NCBI RefSeq assembly: GCF_949987535.1
Contig: NC_080078.1
Span: forward strand, 30,772,942-30,836,941
Length of the DNA stretch: 64,000 bases
Direction: 5' to 3'
From: Balaenoptera acutorostrata
Taxonomy: Eukaryota > Chordata > Mammalia > Artiodactyla > Balaenopteridae
The position numbers were made by a program, and so were the translations under genes. Positions 10,372 to 20,389 of this stretch are shown piece by piece. The notes under the pieces were generated by a model. That model worked only from the letters and a program-made list of their open reading frames with translations. It was not told the DNA's origin and made no database searches. How positions within the stretch are numbered: position 1 is the stretch's first letter; the number at the start of each line of letters is the position of its first letter.

Positions 10372-10830
10372 CATTTAAATATCTTGTAAGTGCACTACTC
10401 AGTGGCATTAAGTACAATCACATCATTCTGCAGCCTTTAACATCACCCATCTTCAGAACTTTTTCATCTCACAGAACAAAATTCCATATCCATTAAACTG
10501 CAACTCCCCCTTCCCTGCTCTCCGAGGCCCCTGGGGACCTCCATTCTACTTTCCGTCTCTGTGAATCTGACTCTGTTAGGTACGTCCACTAAGTGAAACC
10601 ATACAGTATTTGTCCTTTTGTGACTGGTTTACTTCACTTTGTGTGATGCCCTCCAGGTTCATCCGTTTTGTAGCATGTGGCCAGATTTCCTTCCTTTTTA
10701 AGGCTGAATAATATAATACTCCATTGTACGGATGGTCCACATTTTGTGTATCCATTCACCTGCTGATGGACATTTGGGTTCTTTCCACCTTTTGACTCTT
10801 GTGGGTAGTGCTGCTGTGATGGGCTGGCCT
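10372..10830 (-). mobile_element. Ancient L1 3' fragment
   Basis: Antisense L1: 'AGTGGCATTAAGTACAATCACATC', 'CCATTCTACTTTCCGTCTCTGTGAA', 'AAGGCTGAATAATAT' and 'CTGCTGATGGACATTTGGGTT' in the same order as the other antisense L1M pieces. Confidence 0.8.
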
Positions 10831-10849
10831 TGTAAATCGGTATCAAAGC

Positions 10850-11035
10850 CGACAGCTACTAAGTGCCTACTGTGTGGCCGGCACTGTGGTGGACACTGCA
10901 CGCACATTCTCTCGTGTAATTGTCTCAGTCCCGTGTGAGGTTGGCCTCTGACCACGTGTAACAGACATTGGGAAGGGGGGCTTCACACGGTTCAGTCACT
11001 TGTCCCAGGGTCTCCGAGTGATGGATCCTGGGTAA
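10850..11035 (-). mobile_element. MIR SINE
   Basis: Antisense MIR: 'CTACTAAGTGCCTACTGTGTGGCC', 'GGCACTGTGGTGGACACTGC' and a decayed 3' part with 'GTCACTTGTCCCAGGGTC'. Confidence 0.7.
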
Positions 11036-11811
11036 GAACACCTGTCCCTGGGAGGCTCATCATTTTATAAACAGAGTAAGTGATTGTGAGTGAGGTCTTA
11101 TTCAGTGAGGAAAATGAGAAGGCCCACAGTTTGTCTCTGCTGTGATACCCCTGTATTTGCATGGCACTCCTTCAGCACAGCTGCCTTCAACAGGCCATTT
11201 GTACTGCACAAACATTGGCTAACCTTGAAACTCTCTGCTGCTCCTTCCCTCTCTCCTTTTTATGACAGAGAGATAAATAAGTAGGTGATCTCTCCAGAAG
11301 AAGGACATAATGAGACAGACAGGATCCAAGTCTGGGAAAGACCCTGGGGGCTGCTTCGTGAGCCAGTGCACAGCTAGCCCTCCCCAGAAGTGCAGTGCAG
11401 CAGAAGTAAAGACCCCCGAGAGGCAGAGAGGGGGACACATCCCAAACTTCAAAGGCTGTCAGGCTTCTGCTTTGATGCCGGGAGAGATGAAGTCCTGTGT
11501 CAGGACAGAGCAGCGTCTGCTTTCTAAAGCCTGAAGGGCGCTTCCACTTAGCTCCTAATACGGGGCTGCGGTGTGAGTGGCTGGGGTGTGAGGTGTCAGG
11601 AGGACAGGAGGAATGATTTCTGCTTATTGAAGCCATGATGTCTAAATCCATTTCCCAAAGCTCTCTCTCAAGGAAGAACCTTTAAGATATGGGCAGGTAA
11701 CTTGCAGTGTGCTATTAGTTTAGTCTTGGTTTGGGATGGGGCTCGAGTAAACGATGTAGCCATCGTTCTTCCAGCTTAGCATTCTACCTGGTGGCCATTG
11801 AGATCTTCCAC
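11036..11811. other. No recognised feature
   Basis: Apparently unique sequence with overlapping open frames (largest 154 codons on the minus strand, 11187-11651). None has a recognisable domain or initiator context worth calling. Confidence 0.4.
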
Positions 11812-11995
11812 AATTATTAGCACTACTGAAGACCTGCTACATTCCAGGCTCCATGCTGGGTGTTTTATATCCATGATCTCATTGAATCCTTTAAAAGCCC
11901 AGTGAGGTAGGAGCTATTATTGGCCCCGTTTTACAGATGAGGAAACTGAGGTTGAGTAACTTGTGCAAGGTCACACAGGGAGCAAATGACAGCAA
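11812..11995 (-). mobile_element. MIR SINE
   Basis: Antisense MIR, well preserved: 'CTCATTGAATCCTTTAAAAGCCC', 'GTGAGGTAGGAGCTATTATTGGCCCCGTTTTACAGATGAGGAAACTGAGG' (11901-11950) and 'AAGGTCACACAGGGAGC'. Confidence 0.88.
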
Positions 11996-11999
11996 TCTA

Positions 12000-12957
12000 A
12001 ACATACATTAAATGCCCTTTGGGGGTGGGTGGCTCCTCGAGGCACCTTGGAGAGATGGGTAGTGATTAGCCTGAAGTAGAGAGACCTCTGTGACATTCGT
12101 ATTAAATTGTCATAGATGGGGAAAGAAAACTCTGGCTTTAACAAGGAGCCCTAAATAGAAAGTCATAAATAAGGGTAGATACTCTGAGTTTCAGGCTCAT
12201 TATTGTGCTGACAAGTTGTTTCTCATGTGGGTACCTCCACACAGTGAGTGGGCTCCTAGGTGGGTGGCAGAAGGGACATATTTATATAATGATGGTTAAT
12301 AATTCTCCAAACTAATGCCAGGCAGGTGGGTTACATTAAAGTAAAGCACAGAACTCATTGGCATCTATGAATTCACAATTGCACCAGAGATTTATTAAAT
12401 TCCTACTTTGTATGAGATGCAAAGTGTGAGATGCTGTGTGGAGAGCCTTCTTATATGTTATCACCAGACTTTGATGAATTTACATGTAATTTTTTGCATG
12501 GTCTCCACCCTTCTCGTTCATTTAAATTATTATGGAATTTCCAATTTATGTTACCTTCTGGTCTCTGAAGGTAAGTGATATTCAAAAAGTTTAGCAATTG
12601 GTCAGGTGTAGGTGCTGGTCAGTCTGAATGGATGGATGCCAGCCATCAGCTACTGGCTGGATGTCAATCGTGCTGTGAGGTATTGGAGGTTCCCCCTGGT
12701 TTAGTCCAAGGGATCAAATAGTAATTTGTGTTTCACCAAAGTGTGTGGAGTCCAAACAGAGACTGAGCCAGCTAGAGTCAGAGATTAGCATGTGAAGCAA
12801 AGATTTTCTTTTGAGACATGTGTATAATATTCCTGGAGTGGTGATAGCAGGGCCCACTGAACAGTGACATGACTTGATATGTTTTAGCTGCAATATTAAC
12901 TCATCTCAAAATTTGAAGTACCATTAGAGGAAAATGCAAGTTTAAAAATGTGTATCA
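12000..12957. other. No recognised feature
   Basis: AT-rich unique-looking DNA without long open frames. 'GAGATTTATTAAATTCCTACTTTGTATGAGATGC' near 12387 hints at a decayed MIR/L2 end. Confidence 0.4.
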
Positions 12958-13535
12958 AGCTAAATGGGTAATGGAAAGGCAATATATACATACAATGGAA
13001 TATTATTCAACCCTAAAAATGAAGTCTTGTCATTTGTGATGACATAGATGAACCTGGAGGACATTAGGCTCAGTGAAGTAAGCCAGTGGTAGAGGGACAG
13101 ATACGGCATGGTGAATTTTTTGCAGGACAAATTTTATGCAAGGCACCTAAAATTGTCAAACTCATAGAAGCAGAGAATAGAGCCGTGGTTGCCAGGGGCC
13201 AAGGGGAGGGTGAAATGGGACTTGTTCAATTGGTATGAGTTTCAGTTGTGTAAGATGACTTCATTTAGAAGTCTGCTGTATAGGGTAGTGCCTCTAGTCA
13301 ACAATTCTGTATTGTGCTAAACATTTAAGAGGGTAGATCTTATTTTAAGCGTTCTTACTATAAACAAAACAAAACAACACACACGAAACCACAAGGAAAC
13401 TTTTGGAGGTGACAGACATGTGTGTTCCCTTGATATTGTGGTGATGGCATCATGAGTGTATGCATGTTTCCAAACTTATCAAATTGTATACATTCAATAT
13501 GTACAGTTTATTGTATATTACTTATATCTCAGTAA
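12958..13535 (+). mobile_element. Ancient L1 3' end (L1M-type)
   Basis: Sense L1: 'ATACAATGGAATATTATTCAACC', 'GACATAGATGAACCTGGAGGACATTAGGC', 'AGCCGTGGTTGCCAGGGGCC' and 'GTGATGGCATCATGAGTGTATGC' in order. No long frame remains. Confidence 0.85.
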
Positions 13536-13844
13536 AGCTGATTAAAAAATGTGTATCAAGGAGGCATGGGTTATAAAAGCTTGAGAAGGACTAATGTAAA
13601 GGCATGAGCAGAAGTAAGCATTGGTTCAGAGTTGCTTTTGGAATATTATGGAGCAAAACTGTTCATCTTTCTCTGGTCGATAAATAAGGTCCTCACTGAA
13701 GATGTTTGAGGATCTCTGTTTCTGGGCTTTGGGAATCTGGCCAGCTGTCAGTCCCCAGAAAGTGAGAATGCGGAGGGGCCAGGGTTGATGGTGTTCTGAT
13801 GCATCAAAATGGGCAGAGATGGGGAAGTGCCTGGGACACACTAA
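13536..13844. other. No recognised feature
   Basis: Short unique-looking gap between L1 and L2. Confidence 0.35.
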
Positions 13845-14250
13845 CCAGTATTCATGGAGTGTCTGCAGGTGCAGGGCTCCTGCACGGTGTTGGGGCTAGT
13901 GGGGGGTTGTTTGGAAAATAGAAAAGTCAGCCCCAGCTTCTCAAGGCATTTCTGTTCTAGCAGGAGAAACAAGACACTCACCAGTGAAGTCAGTTCAGTT
14001 CCACAGGTATTGATTGAGAGCCTACCATGGGTAAGAAAAACAGTCTGCTTGAGAAGTAACTTGAGAATCATTGCAAGATAACACATCAGTGTGAATCGAA
14101 TGAAATAGGACAGAACAGTCCTATACATTTCGCTGTGAGATGCAAACCCCCAGAACGCTAGGCCTGCTCTGATTAGGCAAGGCTTCGAGGAAGAGGTGAC
14201 TGTGGGTCATGGATATGGTGGCTGCCTCCTGGGGGAGCCTGAGAAGTGGG
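13845..14250 (-). mobile_element. L2 LINE 3' region
   Basis: Antisense L2: 'TCTGTTCTAGCAGGAGAAACAAGACA' (reverse of the L2 'ctagaatgtaagctcc' zone) and 'GCAAGGCTTCGAGGAAGAGGTGAC' (reverse of the 'cctttcctgac' zone). A second L2/MIR-like end at 13993-14030 suggests two overlapping fragments. Confidence 0.6.
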
Positions 14251-14489
14251 CTTTTGCTCCATTACCAGCTAGGCTTTGGGCAATGTGAGAAATGAAGGCT
14301 ACCATATGTATAGAAGTTTCTAATGTTTTCACCACCTAATGTGGTTCTTTTTATTAGTTTGGCCCCTACGGACACTGTGTTTGGAAGAATTGTTTCTACT
14401 AGTCAAATCTACCTGTAACTTGAGACCCAGATCTTATATGCTTGCAACTAATGTATTCATTCAAAAAATATTCACTGGACGCCGAACCA

Positions 14490-14905
14490 GTTGATTTAGG
14501 TTTGGTAGTTTATGGCAGAAAACTCAAATTAACAATGGCTTAAGTGAGACAGAATTTTATTTCACTCTCATATAAAAGAAGCCTGGCAGAGGACAACTCA
14601 ATGCCTGTAAGGTGGCTACACAATGAAAGGACACAATTTCTATGCACCCCTGGTCACCTCATGGTTCAGTATGGTTGCTGGAGCTCCAGCCATTATGGCT
14701 ATATTTCGGACAGCTGGACAGAGAAAAGGGGAGAAAGAGGCAATAGGTGTGTATAAGCTGTCTTTTAATGGAGGTCCCCAGGAGCTGCCACATATACTTA
14801 TCTTACATCTCACTGGTCAAAATTTAGTTACATGGCTAAACTTAGCTGCAAGTGTGCCTGAAAAGTATAGAATGGAGGCTTTGTTCTGGGTAGCCATAAG
14901 TCCAA
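14490..14905. repeat. Unassigned medium-copy repeat, copy A1
   Basis: Shares a layout with 27705-28125, 31250-31650 and probably 44730-45000: 'AACTCAAATTAACAATGGCTTAAG', 'TTTTATTTCACTCTCATATAA', then 'CTTACATCTCACTGGTCAAAATTTAGTTACATGGC'. Each copy moves from a 'take-off' with a T-rich 'TTAT..CTCA' core to an 'ATTGGTCA..ACATG' end. The family name is not known to me. Confidence 0.5.
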
Positions 14906-15054
14906 CTGAGACTTGGGATTGTATAATGAGGAAGAAGAAGAGAACAGATTTTGGGGTGGGAAGCTAGTAGTTGCTGTCAAAGGCGCCTACTAGGAGCCAC
15001 ACACCAGACCATGTACTAGAAGTGGTATGTGAGACAGTGATTTGCTCTGCTTCT

Positions 15055-15240
15055 AGCTCAGTGGTTTTTGAACTTTAGTGTCTGTCAGAATCACCTGGAG
15101 GGCTTGTGAAAATAGGTTTCTAGATGTCACCCCAGAGATTTCTGATTCATTAGGTTTGGAGGTAGGAGACTGAGAATTTGCATTTCTAGCAAGTTCTAGA
15201 TGCTGCTGATGTTGCTGGTCTGGGGACCACGTGGATACAA
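15055..15240. mobile_element. MER5A element (hAT-Charlie)
   Basis: 'CTCAGTGGTTTTTGAACTTTAGTG', 'GTCAGAATCACCTGGAGGGCTTG', 'CCCAGAGATTTCTGATTCATTAGG' and 'GGTCTGGGGACCACGTGG'. The length and order fit MER5A. Confidence 0.82.
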
Positions 15241-15244
15241 TGCC

Positions 15245-15385
15245 TTAGGTAAGGGGGTAGCAACCCATGGCCCATGGGTCAAATCCAGCTGAGTAGTTTC
15301 AAAAGAGACCCTGTAGCCTGCAAACCCAAGGTATTTATTATCTGACCCTTTATGGAAAAGTTTACCAACCCCTGCCTTAGATAAA
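15245..15385 (+). mobile_element. hAT-like element with internal deletion (B1)
   Basis: 'GGGTAGCAACCCATGGCCCATGGGTCAAATCCAG' joins directly to 'TATCTGACCCTTTATGGAAAAGTTTACCAACCCC'. These are the two ends of the element seen more completely at 44500-44728, so the middle is deleted here. Confidence 0.6.
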
Positions 15386-15419
15386 AGCTGATTCTAAACA
15401 ATCCCTAAGGAAGTGTGTA

Positions 15420-15560
15420 TGGGACCCAGATTCCCATCCCATCCCAGCCACTAATTTTGTGTGTGCCTTTGGGAATCAACTTCCATTACCCTGTCTGAGA
15501 CTCAGGCGCCTCACTTTATAATGGGGGCATTGGGAAATGATTTCAGAAGCTCCTTCTAGC
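15420..15560 (+). mobile_element. MIR SINE fragment
   Basis: Sense MIR: 'TCCCAGCCACTAATTTTGTGTGTGCC', 'GAGACTCAGGCGCCTCACTTTATAATGG'. Confidence 0.65.
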
Positions 15561-15564
15561 ACTT

Positions 15565-16594
15565 CTCTGATGCCAGCAGATAAGCTGATTTCACAGCTTT
15601 GCAAAATGGCAGGCACTAGCTGAATACATTCCATTTTGCTGCCGAGCTGGAGTTACCTTTGTGTTGTTTGTGAAGGTTTCCCCTTCACTACTTTTGGAGG
15701 AAACACATGCCTTTCTTCACTTTTGATTGACAGTTGACATTTGTCGGAGCCGACATTCATTAGTTCTTACTTTCCTCAGCCAGCTTCCAACATGTTCTGT
15801 TCATCACCGTGACTTTTTGGTGCCTTTGCCACTACTAGCCTTCTCAGAGTCAGAAAAGAGGCACTTAGAGTTTATAATGACATATCTCACACCACCTCTC
15901 TCTGCTCCAGAGTTATTTCACTGGATTTGAGAGTCTTTTTCAGAAACAACAAGGGAGAAAAGTCTCCTTTTGATGGCACCTAGTCAACCAAAGTGAGGCA
16001 CACAGTCGACTGTGTTTAAACAGGAGTGAATGAGTGGAAATGAGTATATAGAGGAATCTATATTCATTTGGATTTTCGTAAGCATTGTGAACCAGTTTCT
16101 GCATTGTTTAGGAATTGTGTTTGCCAGTAGACAGGTCTGGAAATCAGTTGCTAAAGCAAAATAGAAGTTTATTTCCTCCTGGGCTAAAGCAGTCTGCGTG
16201 TGTGTGGTTCAGGCTGGCAGAGTGGCTTCACGGTGTCATCATAGATCTAGATTCCTCTGTACGCTGTTTTGTTCCTAACACACGGTTTGCATCATCGAAG
16301 TTGCTTCATGGTCCAAAGGAGCTGCTGGAGCTCCACAGCCTTTTGTCAGGACAGTGTATAAAATTTTATTTAATTCTGTGACTCTTTATTAGCTACAGGA
16401 GAAAGTCAGAAGTCCTTTCTCTGTTATTCAGGACCCTACATGGTCTGTTGTGTAAGCTCCTTCCTAAAATTATTACTACTGAACTTTAGACAGTCTTAGA
16501 ATAAATTTTTTTCTGTCTTGCCCATTATCTCCAAAAGATATCTTCAAACTGCCCACCACGACTGCAAGCTGGGAAATGAGTGCTTCCTTAATTT
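15565..16594. other. No recognised feature
   Basis: About 1 kb with no recognised repeat. Frames at 15727-15930 and 16115-16381 are short and featureless. This is one of the longer unique-looking segments and may hold uncatalogued or conserved non-coding DNA. Confidence 0.4.
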
Positions 16595-17625
16595 TTGTAC
16601 CCTAGATACCTCACCCTAACCCAGCCCTGACCCAAGTCACCATTGCCTCTCACTTGGGTGAATGCCCTGGCCTCTAAGCTGGTTGCTTCTGCCAACGATC
16701 TTTTCCTCTACAATCCATTCTCCACTCAGTGTCCAAGGAAATCTCTTAAAACAATGTAATCAGATCCTGTTATTCCCCTGCTTAAGCTGCCTCAGTACAG
16801 CCCCCTGGACTTAAAGTGCGACCCCAGCGACCCCCCAGGGTCTGTGAGGTCCAACATAACCTGGCAGCTGCCCCATCTTTGCTTTCATCTTCTACCTCTG
16901 CAAGCTCCTCTCTGGTCATAGGGCCTTTGTGTTCTGAATTTTCTGCATTGTGGTTCCCCAGGCTCTTGCGTGGCTTGCTTCCCATGGATTGTCACGCCAA
17001 GGGTACCTCCCCTCTCCCAACCACGTTTATTTATTTCTTTATTTGTTTGTTTGTTTATTTATTTTTGGCTGCGTTGGGTCTTTGTTGCTGCACGCGGGCT
17101 TTTGTCTAGTTGCGGCGAGCGGGGACTACTCTTCGTTGCGGTGCGTGGGCTTCTCACAGCGGTGGCTTCTCTTGTTGCAGGGCATGGGCTCTAGGCGCAC
17201 GGGCTTCAGTAGTTGTGGCTCGCGGGCTCTAGAGCGCAGGCTCAGTAGTTGTGGCGCACGGGCTTAGTTGCTGTGCGGCATGTGGGATCTTCCCGGACCA
17301 GGGATGAAAGCCAGGCCCTCTGCATTGGCAGGCGGATTCTTAACCACTGCGCCACCAGGGGAGTCCCCTAATTTATCTCTACCATATAGCCCTGTGGACT
17401 CCCTTCCTGGCAGTTATCTCAATCTGTAACTGTCTTGTTTATTTACCTGCTTCCTGACTATTCCTGCCCACTAGAATATAAGCTCACGAGGGCAGAGACC
17501 ACATCTGTCTTTTTGCCCCAGTGTGTTCCTAGCACTTACCACATTGTCAGGTGTGTCATAAGCACTCAGGATTTGGGGAACGAATGAGGGAATAAATGAA
17601 TGAATCAGTGTATAAAGACTTAAGC
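16595..17625 (+). mobile_element. L2 LINE, split by a CHR-1 SINE
   Basis: Sense L2 through the 3' end: 'CATTGCCTCTCACTTGGG', 'TCCATTCTCCACTCAGTGTCC', 'CTGTTATTCCCCTGCTTAAGC', then after the SINE 'CCTGCCCACTAGAATATAAGCTCACGAGGGCAGAG' and a terminal GAATGA-rich tail (17580-17605). The SINE occupies 17027-17367. Confidence 0.85.
17027..17367 (-). mobile_element. CHR-1-type SINE
   Basis: Antisense and longer than the other copies, because it keeps the extra 'GGCTCGCGGGCTCTAGAGCGCAGGCTCAGTAGTTG' block (17218-17252). The head ends CCACCAGGGGAGTCCC; the tail is (TTTA/TTTG)n at 17027-17066. Mutations in the B-box region (GATGAAAGCC) suggest an older copy than those near the left end. Confidence 0.9.
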
Positions 17626-17634
17626 ACATAAATT

Positions 17635-18045
17635 AGGAGTTCTTATCCTGAGGTTCATGGGCCCTCAAAGGGTCTGTGGAAAGAATTCAGTGGTCTGTAA
17701 ACTTGAAAGTGGGAAAATTACCTAGTTTTACTCACCCATAACTGAAAATTTTATTTCCTTTAATTTTGAATGGTAGCAACAAACCACGCTAATTTGAGCA
17801 GTTCTCTGATTTTTTTCACCAAGAGAAGTCACTTATATTTTCATATCACATTACCATGGTTGCAGATATCTTAGAATTATTGTTTACTTTCATCAAATTA
17901 ACTTTGAAATGACAGTAGTTAGTAAACATAGTATAGATCTTGTTATCTAACATTTTAATGGGAACTTATATGCATATCACAAGTTTGTTTAAAAATATTG
18001 TTATGACTGTATTTTGATATAATTGGTTTCCTTTGTAGTTCGGCA
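17635..18045. mobile_element. Unassigned ancient interspersed repeat
   Basis: 'GGAGTTCTTATCCTGAGGTTCATGGGCCC', 'TTTCCTTTAATTTTGAATGGTAGCAACAAACCACGC' and 'TTTTGATATAATTGGTTTCC' match text I recall from a common mammalian DNA-transposon-like repeat, but I cannot name it. Confidence 0.5.
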
Positions 18046-18049
18046 GATT

Positions 18050-18823
18050 TTCAGTCATTTAACAGCTTTGTCTGGGAAGGAATCTGAAGGCTTCACCAGC
18101 CTGCCAAAGCGGTCCTTGGCACAAAAATGTCAAGATCTCTTGGAATGAATGAATGACCTCTGTATTTTTGTTTATTGAGAACCATTCTAAATGTAGACCC
18201 CTACCCCCGCTCCCTCGCCAAGCACCAATTACTTAAATCCCAATTATCCAATAAGCCTTTGAAGCCTGCACTGGGCTCCTACTGCTCTGAGAGTGTGTAG
18301 TGTTTACTCATTTATTTGGCAAACCCAGTAAATCCCTTATCCTGCATTAAGCCCCTTTGGGAGGTGATGTTTCACTTCTATGAGCCTTCCCAACCATAAT
18401 TAGTGCCTTGGCCCCTGCAGTGTTATAGTCTTCTTCACAGAACTGAGTTTTATCCTTTGTGGAATTTAGCACAACTTATAAATACATATTTATTTGTATG
18501 ATTATTTGTTTAATGTCCATGTATACACTGGGGAAGAGACTGCTCACCACCTAGTGGAGGCTTCAGAACTTCTATATTGAAGGGCCTAAGAGCCACTACT
18601 AGGTTGTGGGTGGCAGGGATGGCTTGGGAGCTTGCCTTGAAGCTCAATTTTCTCAGCAAGCCCATTGTGTTTATTTAGATTATATTTATACTTGGAGTCT
18701 GGTGATATTAATGGAGATATTAGCATGCATGGGAGGCAAAACCCATGACATTTTGCTACTGCCATTGTTACCATTGTATACCTAGCACTCAGAACCATGC
18801 CTGGCACGTAGACTCTAAATAAA
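18050..18823. other. Mostly unassigned, with an L2-like 3' end
   Basis: No gene. The end (about 18770-18820, 'TACCTAGCACTCAGAACCATGCCTGGCACGTAGACTCTAAATAAA') is an L2 3' terminus in sense orientation. 18465-18520 is also L2-like. Confidence 0.45.
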
Positions 18824-18937
18824 CCATGGATGGATGGAATGAATGGTTGATGAGGTGGATTCTTGGAGGGTTGGTTAGTTGGAAGGTTTACCCATTGGGG
18901 CTTGGAGAGGTGGAGAGGAGTGGTTGGTGGGAAGAGT
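18824..18937. repeat. GGAT/GGTT-rich degenerate simple repeat, left part
   Basis: 'CCATGGATGGATGGAATGAATGG' then G/T-rich units such as GGTTGGTTAGTTGGAAGG. It appears to be the left half of a tract continued at 19383-19612. Confidence 0.7.
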
Positions 18938-18939
18938 TT

Positions 18940-19382
18940 CGTAGGGCTGCCAAAACAAAGTACTGCAAATTTGGTGGCTTAAAACAGCAGAAATTTGTTT
19001 TACCAGAGTTCTGGAGGTAGGAAGTCCAAAATCAAGGTATTGGCAGGGCTGTATTCTTTCTGAGGACTCTAGGGAAGGATCCTTCCTTGCCTCTTCTAGC
19101 TCCTGGTGGTTGCCAGCAATTCTTAGCCTTCCTTGACTTGTAGATGCATCATTCTAATCTCTGACATCGTTAGATGGCATTCTGCTGTGTATGTGTGTCT
19201 GTGTTTTCTCCTCTTATAAGGGCACCAGTCATTGAAATAAGGCCCACTCTCATTCAGTATGACCTCATCTTAACTTAGCTAACTACATCTGCAAAGATCC
19301 TATTTCCAAATAAATAGGTCATATTCTGAGGTTCTAGGTGGACATGAATTTTGGGGGAACACTATTCAACCCAGTACAGGTG
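18940..19382 (-). mobile_element. MaLR-type (ERVL) solo LTR
   Basis: Antisense: 'AAAACAGCAGAAATTTGTTTTACCAGAGTTCTGGAGG', 'CTCCTCTTATAAGGGCACCAGTC', 'GACCTCATCTTAACTTAGC' and 'ATGAATTTTGGGGGAACACTATTCAACCC' are the reversed landmarks of MLT/MST-like LTRs. No internal region is present. It sits inside a GGAT-rich tract. Confidence 0.75.
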
Positions 19383-19612
19383 CTTAGAGAGTTGACAAGA
19401 TGGATGTGTGGAGCAATAGAAGGTAGTTGAGTAGGTGAATGGAGAGTTGGAAGGGAGGATCAAGGTCGTTGGAAGTGTGGAAGAGTGGATGGGTGAAGGG
19501 TTGTTGTATGGATGAGTGGAAAGATGTAGGATTGAAGGGATAGAGGGTGGAAAGTTGGATGGGAGGAAAGGTGAGTGGAGGGATGGATGATTGGCTGGTT
19601 GGATAAATGTAT
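19383..19612. repeat. GGAT/GGTG-rich degenerate simple repeat, right part
   Basis: About 230 bases of purine-rich G/A/T units (GTGGATGGGTGAAGGG, GGATGGATGATTGG) with no C-rich interruption. This matches the composition of 18824-18937 across the LTR. Confidence 0.75.
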
Positions 19613-19614
19613 AG

Positions 19615-20389
19615 GTGAATTGATTAGATTATAAACATCATAGTAGAATTCGTGGCATATATGTTTATCTTCTCTTTATTACCTAGTATGGCAGTTTGCA
19701 TTTAGGAAGTGCTTGTTAAATATTTGTTATCTGGTTTTCTCTGCACAGAATTTCTGTTCATCGGAATGACTACTGACAGCTGTCTTAGGCTGTGAACGTC
19801 CAGGGGAGAAGGGTATATGTGTGAATTTTCTTGATGCACCGTCCAGTCTGGATCTATGTCCAGCCTAGAATGTGCTTCTGGTGCCTGAAACAACTCTAAG
19901 AAAGAAATAACATGTTGGGTATAATTCCCGCTGTTCAGGAATAAAAAGTATATAAACACCACTATTTCTCAGTATATTTTAAAATCTTAAATATGATGTC
20001 AGATAAATATGCCTTAGGCATGCACAATTGCTTTCATTTTTTCAGATTGGATGGGGTAATGTTGCAGTGTTGGTGATTCTAAAGTTTGGGTATTGATTTC
20101 TGTTGAAGGTTTTATTTTGTCTAGGGAAGGGCTTAGTTGAATTGCAAGGCAGTGATTCTGGTTTTGTCTATTTAAGTGATTGAGTTTGCCAGTGCTCTTT
20201 TAATAAGAGGTTTGCAGGTTGGTGCCAGATGGATTCACTTCATCAGATGCCAGAGATCTTCTCAGATGCTCTGTCTGCTCAGAGCATTCATTAGCGTTGG
20301 TCCAGATATCTATGATGAACTCAGAAGTCTCAGAGGAGTCATATCATTGTGGTTGAAAACTTTTCTTTGTCCTTTAAAAGAAAAGATCT
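19615..20389. other. No recognised feature
   Basis: AT-rich unique-looking sequence. Short frames only. Confidence 0.4.

Noticed and set aside
9760..10374. 204-codon minus-strand open frame as a possible gene
   Set aside because: No recognised domain, it overlaps a MIR and an L1, and a frame of this length is near chance expectation for 64 kb searched in six frames.
11187..11651. 154-codon minus-strand frame
   Set aside because: No recognised domain and overlapping frames on the other strand; no splice or promoter context.
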